A stretch of DNA of 64,000 bases. Source: Alopecurus myosuroides. Taxonomy: Eukaryota; Streptophyta; Magnoliopsida; Poales; Poaceae. The notes below the pieces were generated by a model. That model ran no database searches, had not been told where the DNA came from, and worked only from the letters and a program-made list of their open reading frames with translations. This document shows, one piece after another, positions 48,094-58,720 of the stretch. The DNA is taken from positions 237,720,376-237,784,375 of the forward strand of contig CM054062.1 of assembly GCA_028641055.1 (NCBI GenBank). The letters are read 5' to 3'. Made by a program: the position numbers and the translations under genes. Every line of letters begins with the position of its first letter. Position 1 is the stretch's first letter.

Positions 48094-48466
48094 CCTACCT
48101 GAATACGTCAAATTTAGCGCCCCCCGAGTTGTCGGGTACAGCGAAGAAACCTCGAACAGAGCACTCGCAGAAGACGTGGACGCACTTGATGAAATTCGCG
48201 ACATTACACTCGCAAGATCGGCGGTATACCAGCAATCACTGCGCAATTACCACAGTCGTCGCATACGCCACAGATCTTTCGTGGTAGGCAACCTGGTGTT
48301 GCGGCTCAAGCAAAAGGAAGGACACAAGCTCGAGCCACCATGGGAAGGACCCTTCATCATACACGAAGTTATCCCAGGCGGCGCGTATCGATTGAAGAAC
48401 CCATAGACCGGTGGCATTTACTCCAATCCATGGAACGTTGCGCATCTCCGCAAGTTCTATCCTTAG
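48094..48466 (+). pseudogene. TAT-2 integrase, C-terminal part
   Basis: After LARD-2 the frame continues LPEYVKFSAPRV, then DALDEIRDITLARSAVYQQS and the C-terminal module (GNLVLRLKQKEGHKLEPPWE, GPFIIHEVIPGGAYRLKNP), a GPY/F-type DNA-binding end. TAG at 48404-48406 interrupts; the natural end AHLRKFYP is followed by TAG at 48464-48466. Confidence 0.82.
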
Positions 48467-48753
48467 GATTGTCCTATTCGCAAAAATAAGGCTATACTAG
48501 CCATCTTGTAGCTCGAGGAAATACATTGCTTCTCAGCCATATCAATAAGAAAACACATGGTTTCTCAACCATAGCTATTCATGTTTCTTCATTTTACAAG
48601 CTAAAACAACAGGTATACACCCCCCAAGCGCACGGGGGCTACGCCTAACTAAGCATTAGAGGAAAATTTACAAATACAAGGTAAAAACAAGGTTCACACC
48701 TTATAAAATCTCGAGTGAACTATACAAGGTAACATGATATCTACATCCTACGA

Positions 48754-51700
48754 TTACACCTGATGATAAGCAGTCCTTTCGGCCAGCATTTGGTCAACTT
48801 CTTCAGAAGTCAGTCGAATGGTCTCCTCCGCCGCAGGTTGAACGACTGCATAATGAGGTGTAAAATCGACTAGAGCATTGGGAAGCCTAGCCACAGAGTT
48901 AAAATTGACCTCAGGATGCCACACTGAACAAAAGCAAGAGCTACTTGAGATCCGCGGATAAGCTGCTAGCGGACACACTCGCGCACTTCCCCTACTCGAC
49001 CAAAGATTCTTAGCAGCTTGCTCAAACCTTCAGGAACTTCACCCAACGAATAAAATGTCTTGTGCACAGATGTCAGAGCTTCACGACAAGAATCAACAAG
49101 TATCTTCGCCTAGCCTACTCGATACTTCAAAGTAGCCAAGATGAAGCCTCGACTGCGGTCAGAACAGAAGTTGTTCGCATGCGGCTTTGAGCTACCCGCT
49201 TCATGAGCAATATGATTATCCACCCAATGCGTTTCACACGGACCGTCAGGATCAACAACTACAAAGAATAGTACAAAAGGTTAAAAGGTGAAAAGAAGTT
49301 AAACAACAAAGTTCTAGGGGGCTCACATGCTTACAAAGCATGTCTTTGGTAACAGCTGCCAGCTCCTCCATCACGAACTGTTCTCGCTCAGCCGCAAACT
49401 TTTGCTTTGACTTAGCCACATCATCCACTCCACGCAAAGCTTTCAGCTTGCGCTCGCCATTCGCGACGCGATCACGGAGCGAGGCAAATGTACTAGCAGC
49501 AGCAACAAGGGGATCCCCTCGCGCAGCAGATCCACTCGAAGACTCTGCGCTAGGACCCACTACATGGAAGGAAATGAAGCAAGTTCAGATACACTACAAG
49601 ACCCCACTCGAGAAACATACCACCTAGTTAACAGGTGCTCGGGGGCTACTCCCATCGGGAGCTCATAATGCTTCAATCGCAACAATCAGGCATTTTAGAC
49701 ATCAAAGAACACTTCGATTAAAAGCAAAATACGGGAATACATCCCAATGTTCATTACATCGACAGACAAAGTAAAAACTGACTATCCTACAGAGCTGCAG
49801 AGGTACTGCCACTCGCAGCAGGCTGCCCCTTGCGACCAGCACGGGTAAGCAACTCCGAGAGCTTCTTAGCAAGAGCTTCAGCTGGAGCGCCAAAAGGACG
49901 AAGCACTACCTTTCTGCCTGTGGCGGCGTCGTAAGGAAGGCTCGAGTACGCCTTCTCCAGGCCCGCAACTCCGTGCGCCAACGCAAACTGGATAGCAGTC
50001 CTAGCTCCGCATTCAGACTGGGCGACTGAATAAGCCTGTAGGAGATTTTCATCCTCCGGGAAAACTTACAGAAGGCTGCCCAGCGTAGGCGAAACCACGG
50101 CATCGACCAGAAGGCGCTCGTGGAATTGCGTCAACACTCGAATGGCTTCGCCAATGAGGGAGCAGATCCCACTCGCGTGTTTCTGGAGCTGGGTGCAGGA
50201 ATCCGTCAAGGCATCCAATCGCCGGCTCCTAGGTAGCTCCAATGCAACGCCAAGGACATCTGCAAAAGGACACCATAAATTCCCGAGATAGCCAATTAAA
50301 AATTGCGTCGAAGCAGAATTCAAGTGCAACTTACCCGCAAATTGTTGATCCAGAGGGCGGATGATGCCAACAAGATCGTTATCATGTTTAGCACCAGCAT
50401 CTTCCAACTGCTTCAGCGCCTCCTGGGCCTCGGCGAGCTTCCCCTCAAAGTCATCCGAATGCTTGCGGACTCCAGCTTCTTTCGGGTGGACTCCAACTCG
50501 GCCTCAAGGGTTTTCACCCGAGTGACAGCTTCAGTTTTCTCGGCCTTTAGGAGATCGACTTGAGCTGCAGAGTAGTGAATTCAGCCTAAGAAAACCTATA
50601 TGATCAAAAGAAACAGCAAAAGAAAAATGGAGCGGATTAACCTACCTTGGAGAGCTTGGCCGTCCTCGACGAGTCGATCACGATCCAGGCGAACGGAAAC
50701 GCAATCTGCCTCAGCCGAGAGTATGCGGCGACCAATGGCGGTAAGTGAGTCAAGAAGAGACTGCAAAAGCACAGGACAAAGTTCAAGTTCAAGGAAAAAA
50801 TCTCTTCAGACTATTCACGACTGTACATAGTCGCGTATAGCCTTGGGGGCTACTCCCATCGGGAGCACTGCCGTGCACTCGATAAAATCAAGGAAAGAGA
50901 AAAGCTTAAACTTGAGTCCGTGGCCAATCGCAAGCAATTAACCACGGCCTTGGGGGCTACTCCCATCGGGAGCACTGTCGTGCACCCGATAAAAAGCATA
51001 CACAGACAAAGCAGAAGAGGTGACAAGATTTACCTGGCCCTGGGCGGTGCACAGAGGGTCCGCCGAGCTACCCTAAACTACTTCGCTCGCCGAAGCTCCA
51101 CCCGCGAAGCTAGGCAACCTATAATCCGGAGCCGCAGCTGCTGGTGCTGGGCTCGGAGACTTCTGGGTGGCCTTGACGACTGGAGTTTCACCCGCAATTG
51201 CTTCTTTTCTCTTCACAGAAGGAATAGAAGAAGCAAACTGACCAGGGCTGATGGTTTGAAGGCTGTCATGGAAGGAAGAATCGAACAAAGGCATAAGGGA
51301 AACAGGAGAAAACTTTCGACTAAAGGATAATGCGAAAGAAAAAACTCACTCATCATCATCGTCATCATCCAGCATTTCCGCGTTCCAGGCGGTGGTGACC
51401 TTCGACTTGGGGGATTTAGGAGGAAGCACGTTCAGAGGCGTCACCACGAGAGGCTCTGTCGCCTTGCCAGATCCGCCACCCAAAGAACTATCTTTGGAAG
51501 TGGCTTCATCGTCCACCTCCCGGCGTCGTTTGCGGTGATGGAGGTCGCTACCCGACTCTTCCACGTCGTCTGAAGAGCCGTGCTCGGAGCTCGAGTCGGC
51601 CTCAGCAACACTGGTGTCGAGAGCAGACTCAACATTGCTCGCCAGAAGGTCCGAGGCATCCTCAGCCGAGACTAGCGGGTAGCACGTTGCTATTTCCAAA

Positions 51701-52829
51701 CTCTACAAGAGAAGAAGAAGAACAAAAGAGAAAACTCAGTCGACAGAGTCTCGAATGACAAAAAGGTTAAAGCAGAGAAGAGAAGAAAACTTACATCGGC
51801 TGGAGGAGGCTTTGAAGCCTCGAATGATTCAAGAGGGCAAGCCGCAAAGCGCTCGCCTACCTTCAGCTTGGTGATAGCCGCAATTTTCTTCTCGAATTCG
51901 GCATTCGAGAGGATATCTTGACACACACGGCTAGGGTCTTGGATGCCCTGGTACTCCCACATAGTCGATGGCCTCTCTTGAAGAGGCTGGATCCTACGCT
52001 GGAGAAAGACGCTCGCCAGGTGCAAACCATTCAGCGCGACCCCCGTTGTCTGGTCGCGAAGAACTGCCACCTTCGCGAGTAGCGGAGCGACGATCCGGTT
52101 TTCTTTGGCTGAGAGCTTATGCATCCAGGACTTCTGTTGCTTCAAAACAGCGAACGGGTGGAATTCATGAGCTCCACCCGCGCTGTTGTCGATGACATAA
52201 AACCACTTCCTCCGCCATCCTTGCGTGGAGTCGATGAAGTGCATCTCCAAGTAGGAGCTATCCGTCTTCGCCTGGATTCCGAAGCCGCCAGTGCGCAGCA
52301 TCTCTCCAAGCTGGTTCTCCACCCGCGACTTCTTGCGGAAGACCCGCACTTTGAATAGGGCCTTCCAAAGGCCCCAGTGCGGGTGAATGCCTAAGAAGCA
52401 CTCACAAAGTACGATAAAGCATGAAATGTGCTGAATTGCATTTGGAGGCAGATCGTGGAGCTGTATGCCATAGACATACAACAATCCAAGGAGGAAGGGA
52501 TGAAGAGGAAGGGAGAGGCCGCGCGAGACGTGATCCGCGAAGATCACGCGCTCGTTCGCGTGAGGATTCGGTACCTCTTCCTTCTTGCCTAAGCGAACGC
52601 GCTTGTCGCCATCGGGGGGCAGCAGCCCCTCCCTCTGCATCTCCTTGATGCTTTTGTTGGTGGTGTTGGCAGAGCGCCAGTCGCCCGTCCTCGCGGCGGG
52701 CAGCACAGGGACATCCTCGGTCGCCCTCGACGACGAAGCAGCACCGCCACGCTTCTTGCCTCCTGCCAGGAGAGCTCGTGAGTACTTGCAGAGGAGGAGA
52801 TGCGCGCGAGGAGGAAGAAAGCGAAGCAA
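48754..52829 (-). pseudogene. TAT-2 antisense multi-exon gene (gypsy-type transposon domain)
   Basis: This gene lies opposite gag-pol, between integrase and the 3' LTR. Exon 1 (52829-51795, donor GTAAGT) has VIFADHVSRGLSLPLHPFLL, QLHDLPPNAIQHISCFIVLC and ECFLGIHPHWGLWKALFKVR, the plant 'putative gypsy type transposon' domain (PF04195). Exon 2 begins 51702 and is acidic (DSSSEHGSSDDVEESGSD). Later exons (51294-51073, 50407-50066, 49981-49787, 49250-48754) are helical; the end reads RLTSEEVDQMLAERTAYHQV then TAA. No ATG starts exon 1 (TTG at 52829), and TAG codons occur near 49112 and 48964, so it is decayed. Exons after the second are approximate. Function is unknown. Confidence 0.72.
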
Positions 52830-52866
52830 ATGACCGGGAAGTTTTTACTTTCCGCCTAAGGGTGGA

Positions 52867-52874
52867 TATATATA
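52867..52874 (-). promoter_or_regulatory. TATA box of the TAT-2 antisense gene
   Basis: TATATATA on the minus strand, about 38 bp before the first codon of the antisense frame. Its position matches the TATAAATA boxes in TAT-1 (17729) and TAT-4 (63124), supporting a separate promoter for the antisense gene. Confidence 0.6.
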
Positions 52875-53195
52875 CACAAGCCAAGCCAATCTGGACCGCA
52901 GATCAAGCAACATGGCACCCATCGCGGCTACCACGCGTGAAGTGGAAACGAAGCGGCGATGAAAAGTTGTTTTATGCCACGATCTTAACAGCGGATTGTG
53001 CGCATTTACTGCGCGTGGCTCGTGGAAAAACCAGAAGCGACGTCTCGTTTCGGGTCAAAAAGCTGACAAGGTGGGCCAGCATGCCCTGTTTTCTCTTCGT
53101 CATGTCCCATCGGGAGGAGTCAGAACGAACAAAGTGCACAATGAAATCATTGCGTATCTCATCGAACCCGAGAACTCCCTCGGGTAGGATGCTAA

Positions 53196-53510
53196 ACACG
53201 AAATTTCTTTCGTATGGACACATCAAGACGCGAAAACTCTTTCGCATAAACTCCATAACATGAAATTTCTTTCGTATGGACACATCAAGGCGCGGAAACC
53301 TTTTCGCATAAACTCCATAACACGAAATTTCTTTTGTATGGACACATCAAGGCGCGAAAAACTTTTTTGCATAAACTCCATAGCACGAAATTTCTTTCGT
53401 ATGGACATACCAAAATGCTAAAACTTTTTCGCGTAAAAGCCCTTGACACGAGATTTCTTTCGTATAGGCACAACAAGGCTTCCGGACACGAAGATTTTCT
53501 TGTATGGACA
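53196..53510 (+). repeat. Tandem repeat, about five units of 62-63 bp
   Basis: Unit starts (ACACGAAATTTC or variants) are at 53196, 53258, 53320, 53383 and 53446, followed by a short degenerate unit at 53486. Each unit holds TTCGTATGGACACATCAAG and TTTCGCATAAACTCC. It lies between the antisense promoter and the 3' LTR of TAT-2. Tandem repeats in this 3' region are known in Tat elements. Confidence 0.85.
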
Positions 53511-54147
53511 GGAAAACACAAACGCAAAAATCCTTATGCGTAAAAGCAACAATGAAAAATTCTTTACTCGCAAAGTCTCGAGGAAATATTCGCGAGTAAG
53601 CAGTCCCTGTCACTCTAACATACGATGTATACACATCTTTACCCTGGATTGTTCAGCCGACTAGGAACATCCGGATGTTGTATCCTCTCGATACGAAGGT
53701 AAGACCCAAAAGATCTCTCTTGAGGGCCTGGAATCGCACTCAAGCTGTGTCCTCGGTAAATTTCCGTGTCAACAACACGAAGAAAAATCCTAGCAGACGC
53801 GCCGGGTACCCTCATAGGTTAAGTTTGACTCGGTAAGACCTCCACGGCCTAGTCGCAATGATCACCTCACCGGATTCGAGTCGGAGGTCTCGAGTCTGCG
53901 TAGGCCAGAACTATTTTTTCCCTAGATGCAATTAATTGGCCATGAGCTTTCGGGAGAGCCAAGCAACTGAGCCACATCCTTCTGCGAAAACAGCCAATAC
54001 ACAGGCACTTTTATTTTCTCGATACTCGAGTAATGCATCGCACACAGGGTACACACCCTCTTCAAACGATTGAAGCCATCAGTCGAAAAGAAATCAAGAC
54101 GAACTTTGAGCGTCTACCCGACAAATTCTCGGTCGAGTAAAACGCTC
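53511..54147 (+). other. TAT-2 3' region before the 3' LTR
   Basis: Non-coding. Short frames only, with no domain. It leads to the polypurine tract. I see no further repeats. Confidence 0.6.
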
Positions 54148-54156
54148 GGGGGCTAC
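54137..54156 (+). other. TAT-2 polypurine tract
   Basis: GTAAAACGCTCGGGGGCTAC abuts the 3' LTR at 54157. The core GGGGGCTAC also occurs at 48634, 49641, 50845 and 50952 in the same element. Confidence 0.7.
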
Positions 54157-54645
54157 TGACGAAGGGATGTATCTTTGACCTATCGGGTGAGCCTACCCGG
54201 TCCAAGGCCCAAGACCCAAGCTCCGAGGGAGATGCCATAGACTGTTCTAGAAGGCCCAATCAAGGCCCACCCGCAAAGCCTTGCGGGTTATGAAAGGAAA
54301 CATGAACCGACTTTAGGTTAGGGTTGGTATCCCCCCTGGGAACGGTTTGAGACCTGGCTACCTATATAAAGCCAGGAGAACCACCGGGAGGAGGACCAAG
54401 CAATACCTCACCACCTAAGCCTTGAGATTGAGATCTACTCTCGACTTGAGCACCCCACTGTAACCGATCTATCGAGCTAATAAAGATCGACAGAAGCAGG
54501 AGTAAGGGTTTTACCTCTAGGAGGGCCCCGAACCTGGGTAAATCTTGCCCCCTGTTAGCCGACGATTGTCACCAGCGCCTATTCGTTCTCTTACTCGAAA
54601 CCCTATCGGTTCACCCGAGGGACTTGTTGAGATGCATATTCGACA
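54157..54645 (+). repeat. TAT-2 3' LTR
   Basis: 489 bp, TGACGAAGG to ATTCGACA, TATA box TATATAAA at 54363-54370. It differs from the 5' copy at about 20 positions plus small indels. AACCC follows as target copy. Confidence 0.88.
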
Positions 54646-54650
54646 AACCC

Positions 54651-54713
54651 TTCCACCTCGTCTCATTCTCCCCTTTCCCCCAAAATCCCTTCTTCTCCAT
54701 TGCTCTCACCCAT
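54651..54713 (+). other. TAT-1 antisense-gene leader, between TAT-2 and TAT-3
   Basis: A pyrimidine-rich stretch without ATG (CTCGTCTCATTCTCCCCTTT), which joins seamlessly to 17749 once TAT-2 is removed. It ends with CCCAT, the likely left target copy of TAT-3. Confidence 0.5.
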
Positions 54714-55184
54714 TGTTGGGGGGATGATAACCCGGTAGGCCCATGCCTGGGCGAGACCCGGCCAGAAGGAGATCGCACGAGACCCGGTCCAAGAGGGAGG
54801 AAGTTCTAGAAGGCCTAAAAGGGAGCGCGGATCTAGTAATTTGGGCCTTGGGGGTCACGTTGTGAAACTTAGGTTTATGCGTGGGTTCCGGGTAGGATTC
54901 CGGGTGTACCTTGTATGGAAAGCCAGGAAGCCGGGTGATATATAAACCGGCTCCTGGGCAGAGAAACGGGAACCTCTTGAGATATTCGTGTATTCTAAGT
55001 CTCGAGAGAGAGGAGGATTCGAGTTTGTACCCCTAGATTGGAGTTCCGGCGACATTATAGCCAGGAACCCTAGATTGCTAATTGACATGATTTCCTCTGA
55101 GCTAAACCCACTCCCAAACAACAGAGTCGATTTGCCCCAAAATAAGTTACCCCCGGTAACGTCTGCCGTGATTATCCCACGACA
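54714..55184 (+). repeat. TAT-3 5' LTR
   Basis: 471 bp, TGTTGGGGGGATG to CCCACGACA. TATA box TATATAAA at 54939-54946. The end is set by the primer site two bases later. Its pair is not in the window, so ends are by motif only. Confidence 0.72.
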
Positions 55185-55185
55185 C

Positions 55186-55205
55186 TTGGCGCCCACCGTG
55201 GGGCC
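55186..55205 (+). other. TAT-3 primer-binding site (tRNA-Lys-like)
   Basis: TTGGCGCCCACCGTGGGGCC. It is close to the tRNA-Lys type site (TGGCGCCCAACGTGGGGC) with one difference. It follows the LTR by one base. Confidence 0.65.
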
Positions 55206-55227
55206 TACGTCCAAAGGTTTTTACGTC

Positions 55228-57504
55228 ATGGGAGAAGCTCGGGAAAGCATGAAGAACCTCGTCATCGGCGAGATCGTCACCAACCCCGAAGGAAAGAAGA
55301 TTGTAGACGACTTTGGCTGGGGACCAGAGTCGGATGAGCTGGAGACCGGATCTATTATCACGATCGGCCGGATCAACGTCTTTGTCGGCATGGTACGTGC
55401 ATCTGGTTTTGTTTCTGACCATAATGAGTATGATTCTGTGTCAGGGAACGGTACCTGCGTTCAATCGGACGGAAAAGAGTCGGTCGGGACAGCAGAGCCG
55501 GAGAAGGAGCCCACCACGAAGAGAGAACAACCGGAGGAGCCGGTATGGACCCCACGTGGTCGGGTTATTGGAGAAGATGACACCAAATCTATCTTACATC
55601 TGCTCGAAAATCGATACGAAGAAGATAGCGACGAAGAGGAAGAATGTGAGTCTCCACCAGGCATTGCGCGCCGAGTCGCGGTCTACACAGCCCTTGCAAT
55701 AAATCTTAACCAGGGTGATGTGACGGTAGCCGCGACTGGTGCAGCGCAAGCGCTGGTTCAACAACGAACACCGGCTAACGGAAACCCGGCTGTAACGCGG
55801 GTTGATGGTGAGCCGGCATCAGTTACCAGCAAGACAAGGAAAAATGCCCATCTCAGGAACACGTTCGGGTTCATGGAAAACAGAGCAACGGGAGCAGGAA
55901 CTTCACGTCCACAAAACCCGGCTCTGTTCAGCAATAATCATATCTTGGATCCCACCGTATTGGCAACGGTGATAACCCCAGAAAACGCAGCAGCTCGTGC
56001 CCGAGATCTAGATGTAGCCCGCCGGGCATTGGAACAACAAAGAAGGGAAGTAGAAGCTGAGAGGCAAGGGATGGCCGCGCGCCAGCGTGAGTTGGAAGAA
56101 TTGGAGGATCGAATTCAGGCTCAAATAACGAGGATATATAATCAGAGGCATCAGACGAGGTTACCGGCGGCAGGTGGAAATCTACAGCCGGCCACGCTGT
56201 TTATTACACCCCAAGATCAGCCAATCCCGGCTGTGAATCAGGGAACTGGGTTTCAAGGAGCGACGCTCGGGGGACAGCCGGCCAACGTACCAGCCGGGTT
56301 ACCCGCGTTACCCGCCGGGACCCTGGGAGGCAATGCGGCAACACCACCGTCACGATTTCACACCCCTCCTGGTCACTTCAATAACCCTATGGATAACGTG
56401 TACGCGGCAACCCTAGCGCTCGACCGTATCCCATTGGGAGAATCACCTTGAGCAATCGAAACTCGGCAGGCCATAGAGATGCTACGCACCGCGGTGGCTC
56501 AGTAGGCAAGTTACCTGGACCATAGAAGTGGTTTACACGGGACGCCATATGTCAGCCGGCAACCCGGAAACACGAGGAATATTCAGTCAAGCTCGGCACG
56601 ACGGAGGGCAGAGCAGCAGCAAATGCCGCCTCCTCCTCACAGGCCAGCGGCCCCTGCGGTTTCTGCGGCGCAGGCAATTGTCGATAGTTCCTATGCGAGG
56701 CGTATGGCCGGGTCAGCGGTGCGAGGGCCAGCTGGAGGCGCCCTCCCAGCCGCGCCTGCCGAGTCTCATGTTTCGCGTGCAAGGCCGGTACTGACGAACC
56801 TGGCCGGGCCCAAATGCCTGTCGGATGCCATCAGGGCGGAACCATACCCGGACAAGTTCAAGGAACCGGGTAAAGTTGTCAATTATGAGCCAACCATGGA
56901 TCCTGAGACCTGGTTGAGCAATTATGAGATGGCGATGTCTATTCGCAATGCATCAGAAAAACTCCAAGCCAAGTTCATGTATCTTATGATTTCTGAAGGA
57001 GCAACAAAACTATGGTTCAACAACCTGCCTGAAAAATCCATCAATTCGTGGAGTGAGTTAAAATCGGCTTTCATGAAACATTTTCATGGAACATGCCGGA
57101 AACTATATACAGTCGATGACTTGGACAGATGTATCCAAAGAAAAGGAGAATCGGCACGCAGTTGGGTGCGCCGGGTTATGGACATACTTCATTCTTCCAT
57201 AGATATACAGCCGAAAGATGCAATACAAGCCATGACAAAGACATGCAGATACACGCCTTTGGTGCAAAAATTGGTGCGCATAAAATCCAGTAGGAATGTG
57301 TCGGAAATCACTATGGGGGAATTAATGGACGCGTGCAATAAGCATGCCTCCACTGATACCACAGAAGAGGACATAGAGGAAAAGAAAGGGAAGGCCAACA
57401 TGAGCAGTAATGGGAAACCCGGCAACAACGCTACACCGGGTAATAATGGAGGTGTTAACAGAAATAACCAGCATAAACTCCGTACGAGGGAAACTCTGAG
57501 TTAG
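55228..57504 (+). pseudogene. TAT-3 gag
   Basis: ATG at 55228 is the first after the primer site in the long frame. The N-terminal part is acidic; a coiled coil follows (ARDLDVARRALEQQRREVEA, RQRELEELEDRIQAQITRIY, about 56005-56140). TGA at 56449-56451 and TAG at 56503-56505 interrupt a single frame, both explained by C-to-T changes. The gag core reads YPDKFKEPGKVVNYEP, DPETWLSNYEMAMSIRNA, WSELKSAFMKHFHGTC and CIQRKGESARSWVRRVMDIL. The C-terminal end is Asn/Gly-rich. Capsid role is inferred from the Retrotrans_gag pattern. Confidence 0.83.
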
Positions 57505-57790
57505 TCGCCAATACCGAGGCCGGATTCCCAAGGCCCAGGGTAGATGGAAATTTGAACGGAGGAAACTTCAACAGAGGAGGCAATTATCAAGGACCACTGC
57601 GGCCGGCTAACCACATAGAAGCCTTCAGGATGCCTTGCCCGCGTCATAGTAGGAATGGCAAGCCGGCTAATCATTCGTTGGAGTAGTGCGTGGACTTACA
57701 GAGATGGGAAAACGAGGAAATACAGAAGGCCCTGCGAGGCGCGGGCCGGGGAGGAGGAACGGGTCTGGGTGGAAACCCGGGCAACGGACC

Positions 57791-57821
<31 letters not shown>

Positions 57822-57947
57822 GCCGGCAACGCATGAGGCGGTAATCCGGGTAATAACCAGGGTGGTGCGGGTGGCTTTCAGGCTAATCCAAAGCAGTTAG
57901 GGCAATACCATGTCCACACCACTAGGACCTCCAGAAGGGAGAGAAAG
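57505..57947 (+). other. Gag-protease linker with a 29-base C run
   Basis: Gly/Asn-rich nucleocapsid-like sequence in mixed frames. CPRHSRNGKPA (about 57640) may be a zinc-knuckle remnant. A homopolymer of 29 C (57793-57821) lies inside it and probably marks where the frame changed; its true length may differ in the genome. Confidence 0.6.
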
Positions 57948-58720
57948 GTGCTCAAGAGAGCGGTAAACTCGGTTTCCTCGGGTATCCCAAGATACCTGAG
58001 ATGGTCAGATCAAGAAGTAACATGGAGCAGGAAAGATCACCCGGAAGCAATAGAACATCCGGGTGTGCTAGCTTTGGTGGTAGCGCCACAGGTCAATGGT
58101 TACGAACTAAAGGAAGTCTTGATGGATGGTGGGAGTAGCATCAATATCCTATACTGGGAAACCTTTTTACATATGGGGCTCAAGGATTCTCAGTTGCAGA
58201 AAAGTTCCACAGTTTTCCATGGAATTGTGCCAGGACATTCGGCCTGCCCTGAGGGAAAAATTACACTAGAGGTTGCTTTTGGAGAATCGAAGGATAACTA
58301 TAGAGTAGAGTGGCTCACATTCGAGGTAGTGAAATTGCGCAGTCCCTATCATGCGCTGTTCGGAAGGCCGGCTTACGCAAAATTCATGGCCTGGCCGTGT
58401 TATGTGTACCTACAGCTAAAAATACCGGGTCCTAAGCAAACTATCACCATACATGGGAACAGGGCAGTGGCAGCCGAGTTTGATGAGGGAGATGCGGCAC
58501 TTGCAGAACAAGCTTGTGCGAAGGAAGAACTCAGGTATTGCCGGTCTCAGGTAGACCCAGAAGATCGAACAGCTTTGAAGAAGCCAAACACGGACGATGA
58601 GAGAGCCAAGTTTAAGGCAGCCCAAGACACGAAGATGGTGGCTTTTATTGAGGGTGACTCTTCTAAACAGTTCGCTATAGGTTCTAACCTGGGTAATGAG
58701 GAGGAAGAGGCACTCATAAA
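57948..58720 (+). pseudogene. TAT-3 aspartic protease
   Basis: Active-site block EVLMDGGSSINILYWE (58111 onward) with intact DGGSS, preceded by HPGVLALVVAPQVNGYE and followed by FHGIVPGHSACPEGKITLEV and YHALFGRPAYAKFMAWPCYV. It would process Gag-Pol. The frame is open but out of phase with gag. Confidence 0.82.

Larger units (their letters stand above)
17750..54645 (+). mobile_element. TAT-2: Tat-type Gypsy element carrying two nested insertions
   Basis: LTRs at 17750-18241 and 54157-54645 enclose primer site, gag, protease, RT, RNase H, integrase, an antisense gene, a tandem repeat and a polypurine tract. AGCCC (17745-17749) and AACCC (54646-54650) are the target duplication with one change, and TAT-1 sequence reads on across it. 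Without LARD-1 (10.4 kb) and LARD-2 (13.4 kb) the element is about 13.1 kb, reasonable for Tat elements. The LTRs differ at roughly 20 of 490 positions by eye, so it is much older than LARD-1 inside it. Gag-pol has many stops. Confidence 0.88.
16187..54713 (-). mobile_element. TAT-1: Tat-type Gypsy element in the gene's intron 8, holding TAT-2
   Basis: Two pieces belong to this element: 16187-17749 and 54651-54713. The left piece is the 3' LTR and the region between pol and 3' LTR, on the minus strand; the right piece continues it after TAT-2. It entered the host gene's eighth intron, with TAACA (16182-16186) as the left target copy. Its right end is beyond the window because TAT-3 and TAT-4 follow. 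gag and pol are not visible. Tat affiliation is inferred from TGTCG...CGACA ends, the purine tract and an antisense promoter like those in TAT-2 and TAT-4. Confidence 0.6.

Noticed and set aside
51968..52833. Plus-strand frames opposite the TAT-2 antisense exon
   Set aside because: They are shadows of the conserved minus-strand PF04195 exon.
53196..53510. CRISPR-like regular repeat
   Set aside because: The units are 62-63-bp head-to-tail repeats without unique spacers, inside a plant retrotransposon.
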